Below are positions 10,850 to 23,200 of a stretch of 64,000 nt of DNA, piece after piece (position 1 is the stretch's first letter; each line of letters begins with the position of its first letter). The notes under the pieces were generated by a model, which was not told the origin of the DNA, ran no database searches, and saw nothing but the letters and a program-made list of their open reading frames with translations. The position numbers and the translations under genes were made by a program. The DNA is from Luscinia megarhynchos (Eukaryota > Chordata > Aves > Passeriformes > Turdidae), in the NCBI GenBank assembly GCA_034336665.1, contig CM067592.1, forward strand, positions 51,636,473-51,700,472, written 5' to 3'.

Positions 10850-11335
10850 CATATTAATAGGGCACCAATCCTCTTCTTGACCACGACTAATGTGTGATCT
10901 ACTGGACAATGAGACAATAGCACTCTTATCACATCATGCTTGCCCATGACAATAGCAATCACAATAAAACTAGGACTAGTACCATTTCCACTTAGGATTC
11001 CCAGAAGTGCTTCAAGGCTCATCCCTAGCCACTGATTAATGAAATTTAGCCCAATCAGCATTCTCTTCCTAACATCTCACTCACTTAACACAACCAACTG
11101 CTTTAGCCAACAGCACAGCAGCCCTAGGGGGACAAATAGGACTAAAATAAACACAAATTTGAAAAATCCTAGCCTTCTATCATCTTGTATTCCACTTAGG
11201 CTAAATCACCCACCATTACTGTGTATACACCAGAGCTCACCCTACCCACTTCCTTTCTATATTCCCTGATAATAACCACTCAACACAACAAAGGCTCTAA
11301 AACTATCAGCCATAATAACCACACCTCTGTGACAT
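10850..11335 (+). pseudogene. MT-ND2 (NUMT pseudogene): Nuclear mitochondrial copy of the middle of ND2
   Basis: The plus strand reads as avian ND2 (NADH dehydrogenase subunit 2) under the mitochondrial code. Frame from 10862: LFLTTTNVW, WSTGQW (10895-10912), then MKLGLVPF (10964-10987). A one-base shift follows, then FPEVLQGSSL (about 10995-11025), a small deletion, and MKFSPISILFLTSHSLN from 11039. After another shift come ALGG and KILAF near 11120-11180. The match ends around the TTKALKLS-like block at 11290-11310 and fades by 11335. Several TGA codons stand where ND2 has tryptophan. Frameshifts and deletions show it is non-functional. The 5' and 3' ends of ND2 are absent. Confidence 0.92.
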
Positions 11336-12159
11336 ACAAAGGTGGCTTGTGTGATCTAAAAAAATTCCCCACCATAACAGTGAGTCCAGTCCCTGCATGA
11401 CTAAAATGGTTTCTAAATGAACCCTAAAAGTCAGTGAGGATAAATGGCAGCTATGGTATCACAGTGTAATAATCAAAAAGGTTTTGCAGATGTGTTTATT
11501 CAAGAAATATAAGGAGAATTGTATAATGACTAAAGAAAGATACTGATAGTGCTTTTTAAGAAAATGCATTATGGTTGACTTTACTGAAAGGTTGTTTGTT
11601 GGCTCTTACTAATAGGACATTTAAAAGCATTGGTTAAACTATGTTGAATTAGTAACAATGAAGAGGGTGTTGCTGCCTATATCAAAGATACTATTAGATA
11701 TGATGAAAAAAGAATAGGATATAAATGGATAGCTCTTATGTATCATCCAATTAATCTGACAACAATTTACTCTTTGCATATATATTTGTAGTATATAAGG
11801 AGAACTACTTCCATTAAATTTGATTTCAATGTGGGTAACATCTCAAATAGCCAGAAATTTCTTCAGGGTCCCTAAAAGTGATAGGATTGTTTTATTTCCT
11901 TAAAACTATTCCAGTGAAAGACCAGGTTAGATACAGATAATTTTTAGAGGCAGATAGTAAAGTTACAAAAGTTTGGGTTGTTTATTTATTAATTTTATTG
12001 GTTGGCTTTTTAGGGGCATTTCCTCTCAGCAGATATTTTGAATTTATGTTTGGAATGAAAGAAGTGAATGTTTCCTTCCAAGCTGGTGATCTTGAATTAA
12101 ATGGAACATTTGGCATCTGTAACAAAGGAAAGATGAGGAGATGCTAAAGATAGGCATGT
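11336..12159. other. Stretch without supported genes
   Basis: AT-rich unique-looking DNA; no frame, repeat or RNA gene stands out. Confidence 0.5.
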
Positions 12160-12230
12160 AAAATCATAGGATTAATTTAGAGTAGAAAAGATCTTGAAAG
12201 GTTATGTAGTCCAGCCTACTTCTTAAAGTG
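12160..12230 (-). mobile_element. Decayed CR1 3'-end scrap
   Basis: The phrase pattern AATCATAGGATT, then GTAGAAAAGATCTTGAAAGG, then GTCCAGCC resembles the inverted 3' terminus of avian CR1 elements (hairpin and ATTCTATG-type tail). It is short and diverged, so the call rests on pattern memory. Confidence 0.5.
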
Positions 12231-13934
12231 AGACGCATCTGAAAACTGGATCACATTCCTCAGGGTCTGAGCCAGTCCCAAAACTGAAAATTGAGTTAGG
12301 AATGAGGTTCAACATTCAGGTAAAATATACTGAGAAAAGAGGCAACTGAAAGAATGTTTGAAGGGCTCATTGCAGCTTAGAGTTTTCTTAATCATGCCCC
12401 TAATCATCCTTTTTAATCAGAGATGCTCTGATTTGTGTATATGGGGCTGAGAGGGAAAGCAGCAGATTGAAGATTTTGTCAATCCTTGGGGTTTTTTGTA
12501 TCTCATGCTCTTAAATCCATGAATTCCACAGAGGATTGTGAAAAGAGCAGGATTACATCTGTCAGTTGAAGATAAAAAGATGATGCTGACAGCTTTTTAT
12601 TAGGTTTATAATTAAATTGCACATTCCAGGATTGTATGTGGGAATATTTTTTAAACTTTTCCATGTACAGCTATTAAAACATAGCGTAGTAAAGATAGCA
12701 CTGGTTACAAACATGAAAAAAAGCACTCTTGGAAGCTGGACACCATATAGAGGACAATGTAAGTTCTGCAGTCCTGAGGAAATCCTTTTCCTCTTGAAGC
12801 TGGAGGGATGTATCTTGCAACTAACCCACCAACTGCTTGATGTGAAGATTTGTTTAGAAAAGAGGCATCTCTTTCAACTCTAGAGGAGCATGAAGGTTAG
12901 AAAAGGCCTTCCTTTGCAGTGTTTGGCCAGGGAACAGATAAGTGGTAGTGTGTGTTTTTTGGCAAAGTGCTTCTCTGCGGCATGGGGCATGGAGTGCTGT
13001 GGCTGGGACCACGCATCACAGGACCAGGCTCATGTGGGGCAGTGCCTACAAGGCTCAACTCCAAAAAATCTCTGTTAAAACTCCATTTTTACACACAGGA
13101 TTATGTTGCTGGATATTGTATTCTCTATTGCTTCTGGTCTCAGAGCTTTCTTAAGTTTAGGACCGTGGATCGGCAGGAAATGTTTACTCTGTATTTGTTC
13201 AGGATGGCAGGATGCTAAAGCATGGGAAAGTAAGTGATATCTAAACAGCAGGTCATTTGCACCTCTTGTTTATTTGAAGGTGTTTGTATGGGTTTTTTCT
13301 CATGCTTCTGTCAGTGTGTTGCCTTTCTTAGGGGTGTATCATCCATTCGCAGGAAGAGCCTGCTGGAGGCTGAAGTTAGATTTACTTCTAGGAGAGAGGG
13401 AAATTGCTTAAGATTGGAAATACTTGTCTGGACTTTATTGTATCATATTTTTTATTATATATTTTAAGGGCTCAAGAAGCTTGAGAATTCACATTTTTCA
13501 CATTTTTGCAAGACCTTTTTTAATACATTGGTATCTTGGAAACCCAAATGGGTTTAGTAAGGAACAATTTGTATTTGAAATACACATTAGAGAAGGTGTG
13601 TTTGTAGCATGTTAGCCAAAGCAATGAACTGTAAAACATCTTTAGATAGTGTCAAATATTCTACCTTAACTTCTAATGACAACTGCTCTCTTATTTTTTT
13701 TCTTCTCTTATTTTTCTTTTTCTAATGCAGAGAATAAATGTTTTCCACAGAGGCAAGAAAATTAATGATGAGAATAGTTGTTTCTTCAACTCTCAAAGTT
13801 TGGATTATTTATTGAGATTTCTTCCCCTTATTTCTGATTTTTAGCTCATGTAATCTTCCCTTTCTTTTAACAGTTTTAAAGAAAATGATGCCTGTTCAAA
13901 GAAAAAGAAAATTCTATGTCATCTACCTCTGTTG
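12231..13934. other. Stretch without supported genes
   Basis: Several overlapping short frames (60 to 88 codons) fall around 12617-13615 in all three plus frames, which is what chance gives in stop-poor DNA. No motif is recognised. Confidence 0.5.
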
Positions 13935-14450
13935 AACCAACAAGTTCAATGCAGAACTGAGCCAGTGCCATGGTTATCCTTTCCCTCAGTCCCTCACCAG
14001 GATCGTGGAGAGAACTGAAAGGATGAAAGCTGTAAAACTCACTGGTTGAGATATAGACAGTTTAATGGGGAAAACAAAATCCATGTACACAAGTAAACAA
14101 GGAATTTATCCAGTGCTCCCCACGGGCAGGCAGGTGTTCAGCCACCTCCAGGAGAGCAGGGCCCCATCCTGTGCAGTGCTCACTTGGACAGACAAAAGCC
14201 ATCACTCCAAATGTTCCCCCTTTTCTTTCTTCCCCTCAGCTTTGTGTACTGAGCATGGTGTCCCATGTCTGGAATATCCCTGTGGTGGGTTGGAGTCACC
14301 TGTCCCAGCTGTGTCTGCTCCAGCCTCTCATGCACCCCCAACTTCCTCACCAGTGTGGCAGTACAGACAGCAGAAAAGCTCGTGGCTCTGTGCAAGCCCT
14401 GCTCAGCAATAACAAAAACATCTCTGAATTACCAGCCCTGTGCACAGGAT
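13935..14450 (-). mobile_element. Diverged retroviral LTR, same family as 48836-49398
   Basis: It shares a colinear series of blocks with the LTR at 48836-49398: GGTTGAGATA then TTTAATGGGG (about 14044-14070), GGCAGGCAGGTGTTCAGCCA (about 14126), GGAATATCCC (about 14271), CAGCTGTGTC (about 14308), and GCTCAGCAATAAC (about 14400). I recognise the series as a common avian ERV LTR, read on the minus strand. The left terminus has decayed, and the right side diverges after about 14435, so it is truncated or heavily mutated. The 104- and 115-codon frames inside it are spurious. The family name is not certain. Confidence 0.78.
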
Positions 14451-17400
14451 TAATTAATGAGGACAACACTGGTATAATTACATAATAGAATGTAGTGTGT
14501 TATCAGTATTTATCACAAGAAAAGATCAAGCGCCCAGAGAAAAACGTTGAGAGAAAATGAAATGTACTTTTTATCTTTCCTTATCGTGCAATAGTGTTGG
14601 CATTTGGCCCTATCTTTCCTCAAGGTGAGTGCAACCTGCATTTGTTAGGTTTGTTGAATAAGAAATGTGAACTGCAGAGGCATGTATGATCTGCTATGAA
14701 GGCTGGATTTGATAAACATGAACTTACATGAAGAAGTTGTTATCAAAATTTATCATTATCAAAAATACTAATTCTTGTATGAACATAGAGGAATGTGTTG
14801 GCCTCTATTGCATATGAAATAAATCTCATTTAGAAACATGATCCCACTGACCAGATTGCATAGTGTTATTGGTTGTTTTTTTACCACTTGGTGCTAAATT
14901 TTTATTATTTCTTACTACATGAAAAGAACATTTTTTGACATTACAAAGTCTGGTCCTCAAAATGTAGATGGATCAAAGTTATCTTTACAGAGTTTATAAT
15001 TTTTTAAAATTTTCTTCTGATGGTCTTGTGCTAAGATAGAGCATCTAACCTTAGTTTAACCTCTTGTTCTGTTTTCCTTTCTTTCCTCAGCTCTTTAGCA
15101 GGTGAACAGAATGGGGCAGGGCATGCCTCATGAGCAGATATTCAGTTATTTCTGTATTTATTTTCAGGATGTGTTGGTAATTATTGCATAATATTCAAAT
15201 GGTGGTTTAAAGAATGCTAATGCAGATCTTTAGAGTATTTGAGTGAATCCCAAAAACCAGTAAATTTTATCAAAATTCCTATAAGTTGAGGGAATATTGT
15301 CATACCCATTTTATAAAACTGAGGTACAGAGGCAGTTGAGACTCCAGTGGCTGAGACACCCAATACTATTTTTAGGGTGCTTAACATTATGTAACCCTGT
15401 AAATGAACAGCAATTAAATAGTGCCTTCAGTTGCAGGCTGGATTGCTTCGTTCTTCTTTAATTCAAACCTCAAAGAAAGAAAACTTTAGAAAATTGGAAG
15501 TCTACAGGAAGGGATAAGCTAGCTAATGAATGCTTAGTAGACCTGGAAATATGCTGTAAAACTCCATTATAAAGCAGGAAGAAAATTTCTAAGCTTCTAA
15601 TCATCTAGGTTTTGAATCTTCTAATTTTTGAACTTGAATCTCATTTTTTACATCTAATTTTCATTATAGACAGGAATCTCTTTCCAGCATGACACTGTTT
15701 CTTTCACAGAATTACTGTATCAGGGAGATTTAGTGCAAAAGTAAAATAGAGTCACGCAACTATTTTATGGTCTCTTTCCAGTTTGTCAGAGAGTTTGGAG
15801 CACAGAAGGGTAGAGACAACCAGATAAAGTGAAAATACAGATTATTTAACACTTCTGTAAATTAAGATGTAAGAGCATACATAATGTGTTTGTAAGTTTA
15901 GAAAACTTGTGAACTGTAGCCTGGAGATGGCAGGGACAGTTGGGAGGAGCAGAAGGCAAAGTGAAGGTGATTTGAGAACTATGTGCCACATTTATATCCC
16001 TGGAGCTGACATTGTGGCACAGGCTGGTCTGTGAGTATAAAGCAGGGTTACCTATACGTATCAATCAGTCATTGAACAGTTTAGGCTTGTCTGATTGATA
16101 ATGCATGTGTGTCAAGTTGAAAAAATACATTCTTACATTACACTATAATTGGTTCTAATCTCTAATCATCTAATGTAAATGGGAATAGCTCCACTGGTTT
16201 AGAAGTGTTAAAGTTTTCCAAGATGAGGGTCAGGCTCAATGTATTTATACTATATGGAACACTTGTTACATTACGGTTAAAGTATTTGAGTCTGTGAACG
16301 TTTTTGACAACATTCTTTGACTACTCCACCATAACATGATGAGCCTCTCTTTTGTAAATTGTGTTTCTGCAAATGGAACTCACTTGTTACTGCTGCAGTT
16401 TGGGAATTTGTACTTCTCCCTGGGTAGAGGAATCTGGGAGAGGGGAATGAGGCTTTGGGGACCATGTCAGCATTTATCTGCTTAGAAATTAATCACATTC
16501 TGTGGTAAATGCATGCTTCTATCTAATTAACTATTTACACTTGGAATACTAAATTATTTAGGAAAAGAAACCATTTAGGGTGTAAATATTAAGTATGCTT
16601 TTATGTGGTAGCCATTAAATTGGCAATGCAGAAATGTGTAATGTTGTGTTTTGTTTTCTACCTGTGCACCTGTGTTGCTGAGTTGGATGTTTGCATATGA
16701 GACATAGAACCTATCAGAAGTTCTGGACCTGGACATTACTAGTAAAAGACTTTGTGTTATTTCAGACAAGGAAAATATACTGAATACTAATATGCAGTGA
16801 AGTACCTGTACTGCAAACACTATGCTCTCAAAACTCCTGCTGAAGTTAAAGGAATTTTGAATTCCACCTTTTGATTTGAGGGTTGCTAATTGATTTTGAT
16901 TTGAGGGTTGCCCTGACTTGTTTGAAGTCAAGAATTGTAGGAGTTTGTCTGGATTTTGAAATCTACATTCTATGGCAGATGAAATGATGATGGAAAATGT
17001 GGCTGGTTTTGAACAACCCAGCACTTAAAGGTTTTGAGATTTAGTTCATAGCTTAATTTGTAATTAAACCAGGCTTATACGTGAAACCAATTAAAATAAT
17101 AATTCTGACTCAGGGATTTTAAGGCCATATTGGTAGGATACTTTCACTTAGGTGTATAACTGTAAAACAGAAAAACAGGGACTTAACGAAAAATTTAAGA
17201 CAAGATACTGAGTAAAGTATTTTACTATATTGTATACTGAACAGGACATAACAAAATGAGAAAACTCATACTAAAAGCTGTAATGTGAAAGTGTTAAATG
17301 CGGGATCAGCTTTAAATTATATCACACATTAAATGTTTCATTTGCCTCATAAGTACAATAATTGAAAGTCCTTTAATTTTTATGGCTCACAAATGGAGTT

Positions 17401-19310
17401 CTTGGCAGAGTATTACTGAAACGGAAAGCCTGAATGTGGTTGGAATACTTTAAAATAACATCCTCAAACGCAAGAAAACAACAACAACAACAAAACAAGT
17501 ATGCCTTACTTGCAAACCTCTCTCAACAGCTTTTGTTGATCCCAGAATCAAATGCTCAGGGCCTTATACTCAAAAGTGAGGTATTATTGTTGATGATGTA
17601 GCACAGAAACCTAACTGGTTTTCTTTGAACACAGCTGTAATTTGACACTAATCATGGGGTAAAGTCCTCAATATCAGACAGGGAAGAAAAGGTGTGATAA
17701 AATATTAGTTAAGTTTAGCTTTTGTGGCAGATCTTAAAGTTACTTATACTGTAAAATTTTTAAGATGTGGCTTGAATTGAGTATAAACTAATTGCCCATC
17801 TTTTAAGAACTCCTATATTAATCCATTTACTGCTATGTCAGTCTTCTCCCTCCATTGGGCCGATTGAGGGTTACATTCTCTCTCACTGCAGATTTTGTAA
17901 TCCTGGTTGCTAGGGAGGTGTTCTAGCACAGAAGTATGAGGCAACTGCTTCACCTTCACCTTCCCCATTGTGTGCCTTGCATAAGAATGTGCCAACAGCA
18001 GGTGGAACCAGACTGCTCAAAATCAGCAGGATTTTAATTTGGAGGATGCTCCTATGGCACCGAAGCTGAAGGTTTGATGTTGATGTAATTACCTTCCCAC
18101 AAGGGCTTTGTTGGCTAGAGCACATATGGAGTGTTTTCACTTGTGGACATTTTTAATCAATCAATGTTTGCCACAAAGATGAAATCTAGCCAAACAGGTG
18201 AAGCACATATTAGAGGTCTCTTCACTTTCTGAAATAGAGGAGGCCTCTATCTAAGTGGTTTCCTAGGGAAAATGCTGCATAGTGAGTGGCATGGCTTAAG
18301 AAGGGATGAAGCATTGGAAACCTTCAAGCACCTAAAGAGGAGTCTGAGCCCTTTGAGTGTACACATTGAGTGGAAGTTCTGGGTTTGTACTATGTATGCA
18401 CTCAGGCTGCTCTGTGGTCTGGCCTGGCACTTGGAGATGGGGCAAAGTGCTTCCCTGCCCAGGGCAAAGCACACTATAATGATGGGCTGGATGTGGGTGC
18501 TGGGAGAGGCAGGCAGGATGGCTTAACCTTCAAATTCCCATTGTGAATAAGTTGCATCATGTTTTAATTGCTTCAGGAAAATTATCAATAGTTTAATTTC
18601 AGATCTAGTTGCAGGTTGGTCAAATAGCATTTCTTGTTCCTTTTTTGTGATATATAATGTTTATGATATGCATCATAAAACCCCAAGTCATTTTTCTCTC
18701 TGCAGAGAGTAGCAGACTGTTTAGGAAAGGAGTCAGGATTTTTTTTAGATGTTACTGAGAAGAAATTAAGACAATTTTACGGGCTTATAAGGTCAGTGTT
18801 ACAAAACCTTTCTTTTGAGACCCACAGAAAACAAAATAATATTTGCCATCATTGCACCCTGTAGTACCTCACCTGAATACTAGCCAAAGCCTGGCCAGAA
18901 AACCATTGCATACTGAGGAGGGGGTGATCCGTGTAAGGGTTACCCTGAGTAGGTGTGCTGTGCCAAATGCACAGCTGGCCTTCAGGGCTGTGCTGAGTTC
19001 CACTACTTCCCTGGCTTCAGGATGGGTGCAGCCAACTCACTGAAGTGGAGAACCCTGCAGACAGCTGCCGCTGGTACTAGTGAATACAGCACTTGTGTGC
19101 CCCTGTCTGTATCCAACGTGCAGCAAGAAGCTCTCATGTGAACATCCTTCCTGCTTGACCATAGGAGCAGTGAATATAAGATGGTTAGTATAATTCCCTA
19201 TCAAAAAATCCTGTAATAGCTTGAATGATCGAAATTATGGGAAACTATTTTAGGGATAGGCAGCTGTGCATGGGGAGGAGGTCCTCTACTATTTGGGGTT
19301 CTCAAAAGGA
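14451..19310. other. Long stretch without supported genes
   Basis: AT-rich, unique-looking. It contains a short ACA repeat (17478-17493) and a 25-base-period tandem duplication at 16869-16911. The longest frame is a 149-codon minus-strand frame at 16575-17024 with no recognisable domain. No RNA genes were seen. Confidence 0.5.
16869..16911. repeat. Two-copy tandem duplication, 25-base period
   Basis: The 18-base core TTTTGATTTGAGGGTTGC occurs identically at 16869-16886 and 16894-16911, separated by seven bases. This is a small local duplication, probably from replication slippage. Confidence 0.9.
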
Positions 19311-20263
19311 TCAGAGAACCGAAGAGTGGTTTGAGTTGGAAGGGACTTTAAAAATCATCTAGTTCCAGCCCTCCAGCAATGGACAAGAACACTTTGGGCT
19401 AAACCAAGTTGCTCAGGGCCCCATTCAATTTGACCTTGAATACCTCCAAGAATAAGGTAGCTGCAATTCCTCTGTTCCTGTGCTTTACCAGCTAAGAATT
19501 TCTTCATAAGGTCTAACCTAAGCCCACCCTTTTTCAGTTCAAAGCCATTCCTCTTGTCCTGTCACTGCATGCCCTAGGAAAACTCCCTCTCTAGCTCTCC
19601 TGTAACCTCCTCTAAGTACTGGAAGGTGCTATAAGGTCATCCAGAAAACGTCTCTTCTCCAGGTTGAACAACCCCAATCCCTCAGGCTGTTTTCATAGGA
19701 CGGATGTTCTAGCCCTCTGATCATCTTCACGGCCCACCTCTGGACTCATTCTAAGAAGTTTACATCCTTCTTATATTAGAAGCCACAGAGCTGGATGCAG
19801 CACTCCAGGTGGGGTCTCACAAGGGCCAAGTAGAAGGGCAGAATCCCCTCCCTTTCCTTGCTTGCCACGCTGCTTTTGATACAGCCCAGGATGTGGTTGG
19901 ATTTCTGGGCTACTTGTGCATTTTGCTGGCTCATGTTGAGCTTCCTGCCCACCAACACTACAAAATTCTTCTACCCAAGGCTGCTCTTAATTCATCCATT
20001 GCCCAGCCTGTATTTGTGTTTGGGATCATCCCAGTCCTGGTGAAGGACCTTGCACTTTTAAGTTGTTGAGCTTCATGAGGTTGGCACAGACCTGCATCTC
20101 AAGTTGTAAAGATCCCTCTGGATGCCATCCTGTCTCTGCAGTGTGTTCACAGCACCACACAGCTCAGTGCTGTTGGAAACATTGCTGAGGGTTCTGCTGT
20201 CTGCACAGCTGACAGAGATGTTGAGTAGCACTGATCCCAATGCCAGGCCCTGAGGTATGCCAT
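19311..20263 (-). mobile_element. CR1 retrotransposon, 5'-truncated, inverted
   Basis: The plus strand shows the classic reverse complement of an avian CR1 3' end: GTTTGAGTTGGAAGGGACTT near 19330, then the 3' untranslated region, then the ORF2 C-terminal half. On the minus strand, 19776-19958 encodes KLNMSQQNAQVAQKSN, ILGCIKSSVAS and ALVRPHLE, typical of the CR1 reverse-transcriptase thumb region. 20073-20290 gives GIPQGLALGSVL and QRDL blocks from the palm. The copy breaks off near 20263 at the start of the GVPQGS block, which is ordinary LINE 5' truncation. Scattered stops and shifts show it is old and inactive. Confidence 0.93.
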
Positions 20264-23200
20264 TACAATAAATGTAAGGAATTTGTGAACAGTATTTATC
20301 AGTGCATCTCATATATGCTAGCTAAAATGGCAGAGGACTTAATTCTTCCCAAGAAGTGGTGAATCTGTTGTTAAAAATTACCTACAGTTAGATACCATTC
20401 TCCAAATAGCTAATTACCTTTAATAATTATTTAGAAGACCCATAAAGGCATTTCATATAGGCAGGGACTTCCAACTTGGACTATATAAAATGAGCTATGA
20501 CTTTGCCTTTCTGACCTTGCATTGCCTTGTTGCATACCCTTGCTGTGTTTATTCATTACTAGGGATAAGTTGGCTGTTTTTTCTTTCTTTTGACTTGGAA
20601 ATTGTATTGTAGTAATAACGAAAAAGGGGAAAACTAACTCTCATATGACTGGCTGCAAAAACAGTGACAATCAATCAATGGATAATTTACAATGGTATTT
20701 TTGCCATTGCTGATCAGTGTTACATGTGAGTATATACAGATTGGTGATATCAAGTTACAGTGGAGGAAAGGATCAGGCTTTCACAGTAGACTATACACGA
20801 AGACAAACTGATGTCATGGAGTTGGGGAGAAAAAAAGAGATTATTTGGCTAGTCCTAACAGATGTAGTATTTAAAATCTGAATGAGAATTCTAGGGCTTA
20901 GTAATTGAGAAACTTCAGCCATAGTTGTATGGCTTTTTGACATCACTCATAAGAAGTAGATAGATTAGAGAAGGATTAGAAGAACAGACAAGAAGCAAAA
21001 CTGATAATTTTATGAAAGACAATGAAGAAGACTAGCTTAAACTGGAGGAGATAGACTTAATATGGAAGTGAAAATTTTTCAAGCAGAAGCAATTCTCTAC
21101 TAAAGTTAACAGTAAGCAGCTGTTCTGACTATCAGTTAAGAGCTTGGTAGAAAGAAACTGATTGGCTTGCTCTGAAGGAATTTAAGGTTGAATATCAGTT
21201 CTGGTTGTGGTTACATTGCAGTGTTATAGAATTAACACCAAAAGAGGCTTTTAAGAGGGAATTAGCTAAAATATGCCTGATTCATAAAATCATGCTTAAA
21301 CAAAGAGGGTTTTCATGCACTTTGATTTTAGTTCACTTTTATGTGATTTCTCTGACTTTGGAATAAGGAGCAGTTTAAATGCCAAACCAACAAATGAGCT
21401 ATATTGGAGCTTCCTCTTCACAGGTGTTTAAATTTAGCATAAAACCTGGCACAACAGCTGGGAGTATGGCAAATTAGTTAATCTAATATGACTACAAAGA
21501 ACACTGTGATCCTTTCAACTTATCACAGAACACTGAGTCTGGAAAACGTTCACTGAGTTGTACTTGGCTAAATTTTCTGGCAAAATTCTTCTTTGCGAAA
21601 CTTCCTCCTCTTTGTGCCAGCTGACAACAGAAATAACAACAAAAAAGTGAATTTGTGTGCCCTTCTTCCACCAGTTTTACCTAATTCAAAGATCTTTTGG
21701 GGGACCTCATACAAACTGTTAGGTTTCACTTATTTTAATGCACGCATGACAAATTTAAGTCTTGGATTGAAGATGCATTTAATTCTTTTTCACACATATG
21801 ATAATAAGACACTGGGTCATCAAAGTGTCCTGGTATGAGGATCCTTAATGGAGAAACTTCATACTTCTGAACTGGTATTTCAGGAACTTAATATAGAGTT
21901 AAGATTTATTTGTGCAATATTCGTTGCTGTATTTGGAACTCTGATCACAACAATTTAAAAATAAATTATGCACGTGTAGTTTTCTGCCTGCATAAATGGT
22001 GAGTCTAAGAGATGTTATGTTTGTCTACTTTCAGTTTTGCTTTTCCTCTTTGCGTAACAAAAGGATGTGAACACTAAGTAGACCTGGTGTTCATGAGATA
22101 TTTATGTTCATAAATACTTCCTTGTCTCTGTCCCTGGTGGCACCCTGCTAGGATGCACACGCTTTAGTATTATCATTTTTTAATTGATGGCAGGAGCACT
22201 CGTGCTGTTGCAGTTGGAATGGCTATGCAGTTTCATCTTCTATCTGTTTTGCCAGGAGCAATTTATGACAGTAAAGGTCAGAATGTCAGCAATTTCTCAC
22301 AGAAAAAATTCAGAAGCAATTTTAAGAATATATAGTTTATTAGTATTTATGACTTTGTAAGATAAAGAATGCAAAAGGACAATTTCACTTCCTAACAAAT
22401 TGTCTGACTGTCCTTGTTTCCAGAGCAAACTTTAGATTTCTCAGTCCCAACAAAATATATTACTGCTTTTAAAACAAAATATTTGGGAATAAAAAAAGTT
22501 TTGTCTTCATTATTTGCCTTTTTCCCCTTCCATATTTGAGATGCTTTATTAAGCTGCTTTGCAAATATTAACTAAGAGCATGTAGATGAAAGAAGAACTG
22601 GGTAGGTAAGTTCATTCATTCATGCCTGTATTTGTACTCATCATGAGAGTGAATGTCTGTTAGCCACGTGCAGCTGAAACTCTGAGGGGTAATTCAAACT
22701 TGAGGGTAATCAGGTTTTTTTAAAGATAGAGACTTTCCAAGCAGTCTTGGATTTGTATAAGTTCTCCAGATAATATAAAATAGCCAGTTAGGATTTCAGT
22801 AATGGGAAGTTGCTTATTAAAGGAGAGCAAAGGCCAGGAAATGAAGATACTTGTCACTTAGAACTATGAGAAAATTGTAAGCGAATATATTATCTACCAG
22901 AGAAAAAAACATTCTTTTTCTGAAGGTCAGAATTTATTAAGCTTTAGGAATCAAAGTAATGATGATAATTGTATTCCTACCTTAAGTATCAAGTATTATT
23001 CCCAGGGATAGAGAAAAGCTTACTAGTGGGCTGCCAATTAGCCACAATGCAGTTTTGACACAGTTCAAAACCAGCTTGTTCCATGCTTTCTGTAGTTATG
23101 TAAAAGGTTGTTGTGATAACCCCAAGGAGTGGATGTTACACTATAAACATGCCAGTTTTTCTTCATCTAGCTCCCTGTCATCATAGTAAGATCCTCTTGT

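Noticed and set aside
10660..11061. 133-codon minus-strand frame with Leu-Thr-His-Ser repeats
   Set aside because: A product of the GTGA microsatellite fused to antisense ND2 pseudogene sequence.
16575..17024. 149-codon minus-strand open frame
   Set aside because: No recognisable domain or splice context. It spans a small tandem duplication, and its composition fits non-coding AT-rich DNA.
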